A stretch of 46,724 nt of DNA from Methylomonas koyamae (GTDB lineage: Bacteria; Pseudomonadota; Gammaproteobacteria; Methylococcales; Methylomonadaceae): positions 1-46,724 of the forward strand of contig NZ_LUUK01000025.1 in NCBI RefSeq assembly GCF_001644025.1, read 5' to 3'. Both the position numbers and the translations under genes were made by a program. The notes under the pieces are model-generated. The model was not told the DNA's origin and ran no database searches. It saw nothing but the letters and a program-made list of their open reading frames with translations. Shown piece by piece: positions 24,085-30,248 of this stretch (position 1 is its first letter; every line of letters starts with the position of its first letter).

Positions 24085-24705
24085 ATGGCTAAATCGGATT
24101 ATTTTCCGCGTCCCGATGGCGAGTTATTGATGTGGCATGATCGATTTATCTTGAATCTTGCCAGTTTGAAAACGCAGCTGGGCTTATCCGATGAGGATAT
24201 TGCTGGCTGCGGTAGCGATAATAAGGAACTGCACGGTAAAGTGGCCGCCGCCAATATTGCCGCGGCTGCCTCTCATCATGCCACCGCGGAGAAACAGGCG
24301 TACCGCAATCAATTGGAAGATAAGGTAAGAGCTTTGGCTCGGCGTATCAAATCTCATCCCAGTTACACGGATGCGCTCGGCAATCTGCTGGGTATCGTCG
24401 GCGCGGAAATCAGTACGGATTTATCGGATGCCAAACCGATTTTGAAGGCGGTCGATCAGACCGGCGGTATTGTGGTGTTGAGTTTTCAAAAGTCCAAAAG
24501 CGACGGCATCAATATTTATTCGCAACGCGACAACGATAGCGAGTTTTTGTTTTTAGCGCGCGATACGCTAACCCGCTATGTCGATAACCGTCCGCTGTTG
24601 ATTGCCGGCAAGCCGGAGTTACGGCGTTATACGGCGGTTTATGTGGTCAAGGATGTCGAAGTCGGCCAATTCAGCGACGAGTTGGTCGTCAGTTGCGCGC
24701 CTTAA
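24085..24705 (+). CDS. Conserved hypothetical protein
   Basis: 206 aa of a family I recall only as 'hypothetical' in methanotrophs, planctomycetes and others. It has a MAKSDYFPRPDGE start, an Ala/His-rich helical middle (residues 50-95, possibly coiled), then ALGNLLGI, and a beta-sandwich-like second half with SKSDGINIYSQRD, FLFLARDT, YVDNRPLL and KPELRRYTAVYV. The C-terminal half resembles a fibronectin-like fold in pattern. No signal peptide or membrane segment is seen. A strong AAGGAGA site precedes the ATG. Function unknown. Confidence 0.8.
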   Translation: MAKSDYFPRPDGELLMWHDRFILNLASLKTQLGLSDEDIAGCGSDNKELHGKVAAANIAAAASHHATAEKQAYRNQLEDKVRALARRIKSHPSYTDALGNLLGIVGAEISTDLSDAKPILKAVDQTGGIVVLSFQKSKSDGINIYSQRDNDSEFLFLARDTLTRYVDNRPLLIAGKPELRRYTAVYVVKDVEVGQFSDELVVSCAP

Positions 24706-24711
24706 TCGGAT

Positions 24712-25008
24712 AACCCAAGTCTTACCGAGCGGCCTGATCGGCAAAGCCTTCGCGTACCGGGCACGCATTGGGCCGCGCTCACCGTCTATCGCGAAGAAGG
24801 GCGGCTGGACTTCGACAACAATGCCGTCGAACGCGCCATTCGCCCCTTCCGGATTGGCCGCGACAATTGGATTTTCGCCGATACCGTTAACGGCGCCAAG
24901 GCCAGCGCCAACCGGTACAGCCTGGAACCTTGCCACTATCCGAGGCATATTTTTACAGGACTGCGCAAGGCTCGGACGCCTGCGGATATCGAACGACGAA
25001 TGCCTTGA
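24712..25008 (+). pseudogene. IS66-type transposase fragment (C-terminal part, frameshifted)
   Basis: The frame from ~24766 to the TGA at 25006-25008 reads HWAALTVYREEGRL, then DFDNNAVERAIRPFRIGRDNW, and ends with RHIFTGLRKARTPADIERRMP. This is the catalytic C-terminal end of IS66 TnpC. The preceding piece, SGLIGKAFAY (~24725-24755), belongs to the same protein but lies in another frame, and several residues are missing before RHIFT. Only ~95 codons remain and no terminal inverted repeats are seen, so it is a decayed remnant. It marks the distal edge of the integron array. Confidence 0.85.
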
Positions 25009-25055
25009 TCCGTCGAATCCTACTAATTATCTAGCCGAACTAAGTGAGGTAGACC

Positions 25056-25502
25056 TCACTGCGCCCGCGCCCGCTTTGCGCTGAGTAGCGCTCGACCTGC
25101 CAAGTAAAGAAGTACTCCGAGCGGGCCAAACAGGAACGTGGCGGGCAGGGCGATAACAAGCGGAAGGCGGGAATTGCCTTCGGACGAGGCGTCGTCGACC
25201 AACCACCTGCCGACGAGAAGGTCGAAGGCGAGAAAGTGCGTCCAAGCGCCGAGCATCTTGCCAGGGGCGGCGAACAGAATCTGCACGGCCTCAAGCGACT
25301 GAAATCCTCCGCCGGGCGTTGAGCCCCAGTACCGAGCGAGAAACGCGACATAAGCCGTGCAGAGCAGGAGTGGTGCTACTCGACCGCTGACGAACAAGAT
25401 GTTCTCGCGAGTTCGGCCGGCCCGTAGTGGAGCCGCGACCGCAAGGCCCAACCAGGCCGCCATGGCGGCAATGCTTACGATGGAGAAGGCGCTTTCGGGC
25501 AA
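25056..25502 (-). CDS. ABA4-like (DUF4281) membrane protein, integron cassette gene
   Basis: 148 aa from a TTG start with GGGG upstream. Four predicted membrane helices. The family-typical stretch is GAWTHFLAFDLLVGRWLVDDA, broken here as GAWTHFLAFDLLVG and RWLVDDA, then LPLVIALPATFLFGPLGVLLYL. ABA4 (ABA DEFICIENT 4) is known from plants, where it is needed for neoxanthin formation; bacterial homologues are uncharacterised. GC is higher than in neighbouring cassettes. No attC follows its stop; the array appears broken here. Confidence 0.85.
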   Translation of the reverse strand: MPESAFSIVSIAAMAAWLGLAVAAPLRAGRTRENILFVSGRVAPLLLCTAYVAFLARYWGSTPGGGFQSLEAVQILFAAPGKMLGAWTHFLAFDLLVGRWLVDDASSEGNSRLPLVIALPATFLFGPLGVLLYLAGRALLSAKRARAQ

Positions 25503-25547
25503 GGTGATGTCCCCTATTTGGCCGCATGCGCGGCGGGTTTGTGTGAG

Positions 25548-25631
25548 GTCTAAAGCTAACCGGGCGCGGCACGGAAAACTGAAAAATAAAGCCGTTGTAA
25601 AACCGAGCTCCGGTCGAGCGTCATGTTATGC
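25548..25631 (-). other. Damaged attC site
   Basis: The GTTATGC core (25625-25631) and the interior (GCTAACCGGGCGCGGCAC, CGAGCTCCGGTCGAGCG) closely match the intact attC at 27680-27768. The opposite end reads GTCTAAAGC where the intact site has GCCTAACGTAGAGC, a loss of about 6 bp covering the cleaved core. Recombination at this end is probably lost. Confidence 0.65.
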
Positions 25632-26066
25632 ATTGGGGCCTTTGCCGAGCACACGTGTCAGACGATCAATATTCTGCTCGTTTGCGGAGCCAACCCTTTG
25701 CTTGACGGCTTGAGCTGTTTCGGCGTCTTCGAATACTTGTTCCCAAGTCAAGTGCGTACCTTCGCTGACAGGAACGAGTTGCACGGTAAGCTTGAAGTTT
25801 GGAGGGCAATCATGATGGATCACAATTTTGGTATCAGGTACAAGTTCCTCGAAGAAACTGTCATTGGGATAGTTGTTCCCATCAGGGCCGTGCATGATGA
25901 ACTTCCAGCGACCACCTTCAGTGAACTCAAAAATTTCAAAGGTGTTGGAAAAACCTTCAGGCCCCCACCATAAAGCCAACAAATCAGCTGATGAAAAAGC
26001 GCGGTATATTTCCTTGGGCGTGTATGGCAAGTTTCTGGAAGTGCGCATTGTTCTATCTTCACTCAT
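25626..26066 (-). CDS. SRPBCC/AHSA1-like protein, integron cassette gene
   Basis: 146 aa from the ATG at 26066, preferred over one two codons upstream because CGGAG is eight bases ahead. It reads as a START-like/AHSA1 fold: YTPKEIYRAFSSADLLALWWGPEGF, then FEFTEGGRWKFIMHGPDG, then LTVQLVPVSEGTHLTWEQVFE. Such proteins bind hydrophobic ligands or co-chaperone partners; the role here is unknown. Its stop codon lies inside the attC core, as is usual for cassettes. Confidence 0.9.
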   Translation of the reverse strand: MSEDRTMRTSRNLPYTPKEIYRAFSSADLLALWWGPEGFSNTFEIFEFTEGGRWKFIMHGPDGNNYPNDSFFEELVPDTKIVIHHDCPPNFKLTVQLVPVSEGTHLTWEQVFEDAETAQAVKQRVGSANEQNIDRLTRVLGKGPNA

Positions 26067-26099
26067 AACCATGACTCCGAGGTAAGTTGGGTTATTACT

Positions 26100-26207
26100 G
26101 CATAACGTCTTAATTCACCGGCCTACTCAACTTTTCGCGCAAGCGGGCATGTGAGTGGTTCTTCGATTGCGGTTGGTTTTTATTTTGAAACAACATGCGG
26201 GTTAGTA
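26100..26207 (-). other. Probable attC site (degenerate)
   Basis: GCATAAC at 26100-26106 forms a proper core; the opposing core near the gene is only GTTAGTA (26201-26207). The interior pairs poorly by eye. Accepted because of the correct spacing between two minus-strand cassette genes. Confidence 0.45.
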
Positions 26208-26214
26208 TTGAATT

Positions 26215-26523
26215 TCAAGCAACGCTGATGGCGCCAGGAATGAAGCGTATTAACCGGGCGCAATATCTAACTTTTTTTGTTTGACCTGGCGCTAGAGTAA
26301 AACGAACGGAATTTTTACCACATTCGCGCAAAATCCATGGATAGGATGCAGCGACTTCGTAATCTCCGGGAGGTAAATCATAGACATATTTCCCCCAAGG
26401 TTTGCGTTCTATATTTCCGTTGATCGTAATCGTAGCAGTGAGTGCTTTATAGAAGAACGCAAAAGGGTTGTGCGTAACTGTTACCTCAATACTACTTTTT
26501 GCATTTGAAGCGGCTGTGGGCAT
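26215..26523 (-). CDS. Hypothetical cassette protein
   Basis: 102 aa from the ATG at 26523, chosen because AGGA lies seven bases upstream and the attC boundary is only 12 bp further; the longer frame would start inside the next cassette. It looks like a small all-beta protein (IEVTVTHNPF, ALTATITINGN, WGKYVYDLPPGDYEVAASYP, VRFTLAPGQTKKVRYCA), similar in style to PEGA-like sandwich domains. No signal peptide. Function unknown. Confidence 0.7.
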   Translation of the reverse strand: MPTAASNAKSSIEVTVTHNPFAFFYKALTATITINGNIERKPWGKYVYDLPPGDYEVAASYPWILRECGKNSVRFTLAPGQTKKVRYCARLIRFIPGAISVA

Positions 26524-26534
26524 AAATATTCCTC

Positions 26535-26592
26535 GCCTAACGCTTAAATTAAGGTGTGCCGTGAGGCGTCCCGCTTGAATGAGGGGTTGGAC
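26535..26592 (-). other. attC site (58 bp)
   Basis: The GCCTAAC core (26535-26541) and GTTGGAC core (26586-26592) face each other, and the arms GCTTAAATTAAG and CTTGAATGAG are partly complementary. This is the compact attC type of roughly 60 bp. Confidence 0.7.
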
Positions 26593-26685
26593 GGCGATTT
26601 CACTTTTGCAACGGGCTGCTGGGATTAGCTTGTGTTCGCACAATTCAAACCAACATTCCTCCGATTATGCTATCGCTAATAGTAT

Positions 26686-27330
26686 CTACGCGGGCTTATT
26701 TGATGCTTTGAATCTTAGCATTCCAAATGCTGCGGCAATGCCACTGGCAAATAGTGCTAAAGCACTTGGTAGTGGCACTGGTGACGCCTCGACGTGAAAG
26801 CTATAGTAACCTCCTGACCAGTCATGCGACAGATACCCGTCGATTATAAGATGTGTGCCATCAAATGTGCCCACAAGACTTTCAGGAACGCCCCAATGCA
26901 AAGTTGTATTTGAGCACATATATCCCATTGCGGTTTCAAGAGCGCAAAAATTCCACTCAAAACCGGATATTTCTGTGCCAAACATGTTAAAAGGACCGAT
27001 GCTATATATAGGACTGAAACCAGATACTTCAGGTGGAAGATCTAATGTTGGAAAATTTATACTAATGTTACGTAAAGTTAAAGGCTCATAACTTGGAGTA
27101 CCGTCATACTTAGTATCGATATAGTAATCAGTTTGTAAGACCCGAACTAATCCACCAAAATTAGCATTAATTAGCTCTCTAGGCTCATCCCAATATGATG
27201 GGTTGTAAGTAAGTATACTTGATGACTCATTAATAATAAGGATGGTCGTTGTATCTGTTGCTGTATTTGCCCCTGCCGCCAGCAAGGGAAATGACATAAG
27301 CGTTGCAGTTGATAATAGTTTTTTAATCAT
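26686..27330 (-). CDS. PEP-CTERM-like secreted protein
   Basis: 214 aa. An N-terminal signal peptide (MIKKLLSTATLMSFPLLAAGA) precedes a Thr/Ser-rich beta domain. The C-terminus is a sorting signal: VPLPSALALFASGIAAAFGMLRF followed by a basic tail, here split as VPLPSALALF and ASGIAAAFGMLRF, the PEP-CTERM/VPLP variety processed by exosortase. The ATG overlaps the stop of the upstream cassette gene, but that overlap seems fortuitous because the upstream gene reads through a truncated attC. No attC lies directly after its stop, so its cassette status is uncertain. Confidence 0.85.
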   Translation of the reverse strand: MIKKLLSTATLMSFPLLAAGANTATDTTTILIINESSSILTYNPSYWDEPRELINANFGGLVRVLQTDYYIDTKYDGTPSYEPLTLRNISINFPTLDLPPEVSGFSPIYSIGPFNMFGTEISGFEWNFCALETAMGYMCSNTTLHWGVPESLVGTFDGTHLIIDGYLSHDWSGGYYSFHVEASPVPLPSALALFASGIAAAFGMLRFKASNKPA

Positions 27331-27656
27331 AAGTTTTCTACTTTCCTATGTATTGTATTTATAAGGTACCAAAATATTAATGTGTAGGAACTTGTCGGTC
27401 CCTTACCTTTGTTAGGCTTCTTGGACTTACTCGCGACATTATCCGCTTTGAGAAGTGCCTCGCACTCACCAGACGATCGAGCCGTGCGATCCGCATTAAT
27501 GGTATGCCAGCCACCACGGTTCGGATCTGGGTAACCACATACCGTAAAGCGCACCGGATGATTCATCAGTTCTTCACGCTTTTGAACGGCATTCGTGCGC
27601 TCTTCATCCTCGATGATATCTACGATGGCTGATCGACTGAGAAATGGGCGTGACAT
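27327..27656 (-). CDS. Hypothetical cassette protein, reading through a truncated attC
   Basis: 109 aa. The ATG at 27656 has GGAG five bases upstream and begins 24 bp from the attC boundary. The first ~80 residues are charged, with a GYPDPNRGGWHTINADRT motif, and are not recognised. From SKSKKPN the frame enters a GCCTAAC core (complement at 27411-27417) and then what looks like the start of an attC that is cut short. The last ~30 residues are therefore probably not native; the original stop was likely in the lost attC. Confidence 0.6.
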   Translation of the reverse strand: MSRPFLSRSAIVDIIEDEERTNAVQKREELMNHPVRFTVCGYPDPNRGGWHTINADRTARSSGECEALLKADNVASKSKKPNKGKGPTSSYTLIFWYLINTIHRKVENL

Positions 27657-27679
27657 AGTAGCTCCGGAAAATTTGAGGT

Positions 27680-27768
27680 GCCTAACGTAGAGCTAACCGG
27701 GCGCGACACAGAAAGCTGAGGAATAAAGCCGCATTATAACCGCGCTCCGATTGAGCGCCATGTTGGAC
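27680..27768 (-). other. attC site (89 bp)
   Basis: GCCTAAC (27680-27686) and GTTGGAC (27762-27768) cores flank an interior of GTAGAGCTAACCGGGCGCG and GCGCTCCGATTGAGCGCC. Very close in sequence to the damaged site at 25548-25631 and related to that at 29815-29901. Confidence 0.8.
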
Positions 27769-27877
27769 GAAGCCGCTAACGCGGAGAATATCCCGATTGG
27801 CAGGTAGTTCATAAAATGTAACCTCACGCCCTCTTTAAGAGTGGACATTCCACGACGAATCATGAGGTTACTCGTCA

Positions 27878-28078
27878 ATGACACCATCACCCGAATCCGA
27901 TTTCAAGCCAAACTATCAAAGCCATCTTAAACACCTCAAGCTCAAAGGGTTGCAGCCCAATACGATAGAGAGGCCTAACCGCCATCACGATCACTGCGGT
28001 CTGTTTTTTGAAAGCAACGTCATAAACAGACCGCAACCGCCCAAAACACCGAAAAGCTATTTTCTTATATTAAAGTGA
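27878..28078 (+). pseudogene. N-terminal fragment of a tyrosine recombinase, inverted inside a cassette
   Basis: The plus-strand frame of 66 codons begins MTPSPESDFKPNYQSHLKHL then KLKGLQPNTIE, which matches the start of phage-integrase/XerD-like recombinases (SAM-like N-domain) often next to IS91-type elements. After ~31 codons the resemblance ends and the rest is unrelated. It occupies a ~330-bp cassette between two attC sites (27769-28097), with orientation opposite to the other cassette genes. Either a captured fragment or a filler; not functional. Confidence 0.5.
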
Positions 28079-28097
28079 CCCACCGAACCCAGGGCTT

Positions 28098-28165
28098 GTC
28101 CAACAATCGGTTCAGATGGTGGCTTCGCGCGTTGCGCTCGCACCATCTAACCTTATTCGTTAGGC
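28098..28165 (-). other. attC site (68 bp)
   Basis: GTCCAAC (28098-28104) and GTTAGGC (28159-28165) cores. The arms GGTTCAGATGGTG and CACCATCTAACC are complementary except one unpaired base, the extra-helical base typical of attC folding. Confidence 0.88.
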
Positions 28166-28489
28166 ATTTTTCTTCTTGGGCTTGGGTTGGGGGAGCTCAT
28201 TTGCCGTAACCTGAATTAACTGGCTTAGCCAGTCTCTGTCTTCCCACAAGTCTGCGGTAACTAAAAGGTGGGGTTTTGCTCCGGGATAAGGAGAGCCTTC
28301 AATTACCTGTGAAATAAACCCTCGGCCAGTACTCGTGGGTTTTAGAAACAGCTGATCGTCGCAGACTAGTGCGACGGGTTTCCCCGCCAAATACAAACAG
28401 TACTCCCCAAACATCTTTTTTGCGGATACTTGGCCTAGACTCGAGAGTTGGTCTAGGAGAAAGTCCATGGTTGTTTGAGAGGTCGTCAT
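28160..28489 (-). CDS. TfoX N-terminal-domain protein, integron cassette gene
   Basis: 109 aa. The TfoX/Sxy N-domain pattern is clear: LDQLSSLGQVSAKKMFGEYCLYLAGKPVALVCDDQLFLKPT in order, with KKMFGEYCLY diagnostic, ending in a Lys-rich tail. Full-length Sxy controls competence genes with CRP; single-domain versions are common in cassettes and of unknown role. The stop codon lies in the attC core. An ATG follows closely on the attC boundary of the previous cassette. Confidence 0.92.
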   Translation of the reverse strand: MTTSQTTMDFLLDQLSSLGQVSAKKMFGEYCLYLAGKPVALVCDDQLFLKPTSTGRGFISQVIEGSPYPGAKPHLLVTADLWEDRDWLSQLIQVTANELPQPKPKKKNA

Positions 28490-28498
28490 GCGGTTAAT

Positions 28499-28585
28499 GC
28501 CTAACGATAAGGGTAACTTGACGGCGCAAGCGTAGCGGCGAAGGCCGCAGAGCTTTTGCCGGTCAAGTTGACCCGTGGGTTATGC
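28499..28585 (-). other. attC site (87 bp)
   Basis: GCCTAAC (28499-28505) and GTTATGC (28579-28585) cores. The arms GGGTAACTTGACGGC and GCCGGTCAAGTTGACCC are complementary with small bulges. Confidence 0.88.
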
Positions 28586-28894
28586 GATGAATTCCAATCG
28601 CGGCTCATTTTCTAATTCCAGGATGATTTCTTTCTTATCTGTACGAAGACAAAAAATATGTTCACGAACCCAATGCATGCCTACAACACCATCCATACAC
28701 ATGTCGTCGTATTCATCATCGATAGTTTCTTCGGAGTAGGAGCGGATACCGGTAAAAATTACTTTGGTGTGCGGCTTTAAGCTATTTGGGTCCGGTACAC
28801 ATTCAAGGACCAGTGTTCTGTTACCAATATCGTAGACCAAGCTGCTGATATATGGTGAACAACTTGCTAGATACCTATTTGTAAGATCTTCCAT
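28580..28894 (-). CDS. Hypothetical cassette protein
   Basis: 104 aa, not recognised. It is acidic (YSEETIDDEYDDMCMDG) with alternating strands (YDIGNRTLVLECV, TKVIFTGI, IILELENEPRLEFIA), a pattern also seen in small immunity-like proteins, though no specific match is claimed. The stop is inside the attC core, and the start is ~20 bp inside the cassette boundary. Confidence 0.75.
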   Translation of the reverse strand: MEDLTNRYLASCSPYISSLVYDIGNRTLVLECVPDPNSLKPHTKVIFTGIRSYSEETIDDEYDDMCMDGVVGMHWVREHIFCLRTDKKEIILELENEPRLEFIA

Positions 28895-28906
28895 GCCGAA
28901 TTGTCT

Positions 28907-29785
28907 CTAAAGCGCATAACGATAGGTATAACGTGCCCAGAAAAGCGGAGCGGCGATAGCGGCGGAGCTTTTTGGGGTCAAGTTGATACGCTCGTTATGA
29001 GCTTTGCCTCTATTCATTGTTTTTCCCAGATCTTTCGGATTAAACGAGAAAAGTTTCCTTTCTTCCTTTTCAACAACTTCAACTTCGGGCTTAATCTGAT
29101 CGCTCTTTTCAGGGTTTTCCACTTCTAACTTCCATTTCTCGTCCTCGGTTAGCGGCTGCTTCAAGCTGCTTCCACCTTTGTGAGGGTATGGGACATAGTT
29201 TTCCGGAGGAGAGAGAATCAGACTCTCACATTGCTCAGAAAAACTATTAATTAATAGCGGGACTACATCCGTACCAATACGAAGAGAAACCCATAGTTGA
29301 TTGGTTTTATCGTAATCCATCTCTTTGTTACAGATACTACATTTAACGGTTTCTTGTGCGTACCTCACCGGATTTCTATCAAGTCCTGGAAAGCCCATAC
29401 GATTTTTACAGTTTCCATATAATGCTCTCGTGCTAATCCGACTGCCCTTAAGCCGCTTACATCGTATAATCTCGTACGGTAACCAATGCAGCTCATAAGA
29501 AGTATACGGATCAAAAAACTCCAGCGACTCCATTTCGCCAATCTCTGGCGGAATTCTTTCTATCATGCTGCCGTAAAGCCAAACCTTCTTAACTTTATTT
29601 AATTTGGCTATTGATTCAGGTAATTCCCGAATTTCGCTAAATAATTCAGCACCTAGTACTTCCTTTGGTGAAAACTCACCACCACCATTATCTGCGAGCT
29701 CATCGACATACTCACAAAGCTTCTTCCAAGCCTCTGAAGTCCTATCTTGAACGTTATTCCTTATTGCAGATATTCGTGTGCTCAA
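28907..29785 (-). CDS. Leucine-rich-repeat-like cassette protein, frame continuing through attC
   Basis: 292 aa. The N-terminal half has short LRR-like units (IRELPESIAKLNKVKKVWLYG, IERIPPEIGEMESLEFF). A CSICNKE motif follows (~residue 150), a half zinc site. A charged Lys/Glu-rich linker near 240-260 precedes the end. From ~residue 263 the frame reads through the attC (28914-29000) and stops 5 bases beyond its far core. The last ~30 residues are therefore translated attC. Function unknown; LRRs suggest protein binding. Confidence 0.75.
   Translation of the reverse strand: MSTRISAIRNNVQDRTSEAWKKLCEYVDELADNGGGEFSPKEVLGAELFSEIRELPESIAKLNKVKKVWLYGSMIERIPPEIGEMESLEFFDPYTSYELHWLPYEIIRCKRLKGSRISTRALYGNCKNRMGFPGLDRNPVRYAQETVKCSICNKEMDYDKTNQLWVSLRIGTDVVPLLINSFSEQCESLILSPPENYVPYPHKGGSSLKQPLTEDEKWKLEVENPEKSDQIKPEVEVVEKEERKLFSFNPKDLGKTMNRGKAHNERINLTPKSSAAIAAPLFWARYTYRYAL
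28914..29000 (-). other. attC site (87 bp)
   Basis: GCATAAC (28914-28920) and GTTATGA (28994-29000) cores. The interior GGTATAACGTGCCCAGAAAAG and CTTTTTGGGGTCAAGTTGATAC shows partial pairing. Closely related in style to 28499-28585. Confidence 0.8.
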
Positions 29786-29814
29786 TGTTAAAACTCACTC
29801 TGGAATTTGGGTGT

Positions 29815-29901
29815 TCATAACGTAGAGCTAACCGGCGCTGCGCGGCTTTATCGCGCAGCGTCCAGCGACCGAAGGGAGCGAGGTTGAGCGCCGGGTTAGG
29901 C
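29815..29901 (-). other. attC site (87 bp)
   Basis: TCATAAC (29815-29821) and GTTAGGC (29895-29901) cores. The arms AGCTAACCGGCGCT and AGCGCCGGGTTAG are complementary with one extra G, the extra-helical base position. The interior GCGCGG..CGCGC forms a further stem. Confidence 0.85.
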
Positions 29902-30120
29902 GATGCCATAAATAGCAAGACCCATCTGGAGAAATGCAAATAAGATAACAACTGGCCCAAGCCATTTTAAATGCTTTCCCCATTTGCCATGGAATGCATC
30001 AAATTTAGGGTTGATGCCGGGTTTTGGACCTATTAGACGATAGCCGATCAGCAATGCCATGGCACCACCAACAATTGAAATGGCATGGTCAATAATATCT
30101 GCAATTAGTTTTGTAGTCAT
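29896..30120 (-). CDS. Small membrane protein, first cassette gene
   Basis: 74 aa with two membrane helices (HAISIVGGAMALLIGYRLI and KWLGPVVILFAFLQMGLAIYG). Not recognised. The ATG is 4 bp from the recombination boundary, GTTAGGC on the minus strand (complement at 30125-30131). It is the most proximal cassette and thus the one best placed to be expressed from any integron promoter. Its stop lies in the attC core. Confidence 0.75.
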   Translation of the reverse strand: MTTKLIADIIDHAISIVGGAMALLIGYRLIGPKPGINPKFDAFHGKWGKHLKWLGPVVILFAFLQMGLAIYGIA

Positions 30121-30248
30121 ATTTAGCCTAACGTAATGTATACGACATCGCTTGTCCTATAATCCAGGGCATTATGTCGTATAATCCTTTTTCCATGATG
30201 GCAAGTTATTGTTTGTGAAAGAATTCGCTCGGGCAAACGGGACATGTT
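30121..30248. promoter_or_regulatory. attI-like region and integrase upstream region
   Basis: A single GCCTAAC core (30125-30131, GTTAGGC on the minus strand) marks the point where cassette 1 joins. To the right is a perfect 10-bp inverted repeat, TATACGACAT (30139-30148) and ATGTCGTATA (30174-30183), and two TATAAT words (30158-30163 and 30180-30185). No good -35 pairs with either, and no LexA box was seen. Confidence 0.55.

Noticed and set aside
23545-24092. Frames of 122 (minus) and 133 (plus) codons over the tandem repeats
   Set aside because: Kept open by the 21-bp period; neither has a good start context.
24619-24948. Minus-strand frame of 109 codons
   Set aside because: Antisense to the hypothetical gene end and the IS66 remnant.
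27693-27890. Minus-strand frame of 65 codons as a cassette gene
   Set aside because: Half of it is the attC site itself; no family resemblance.
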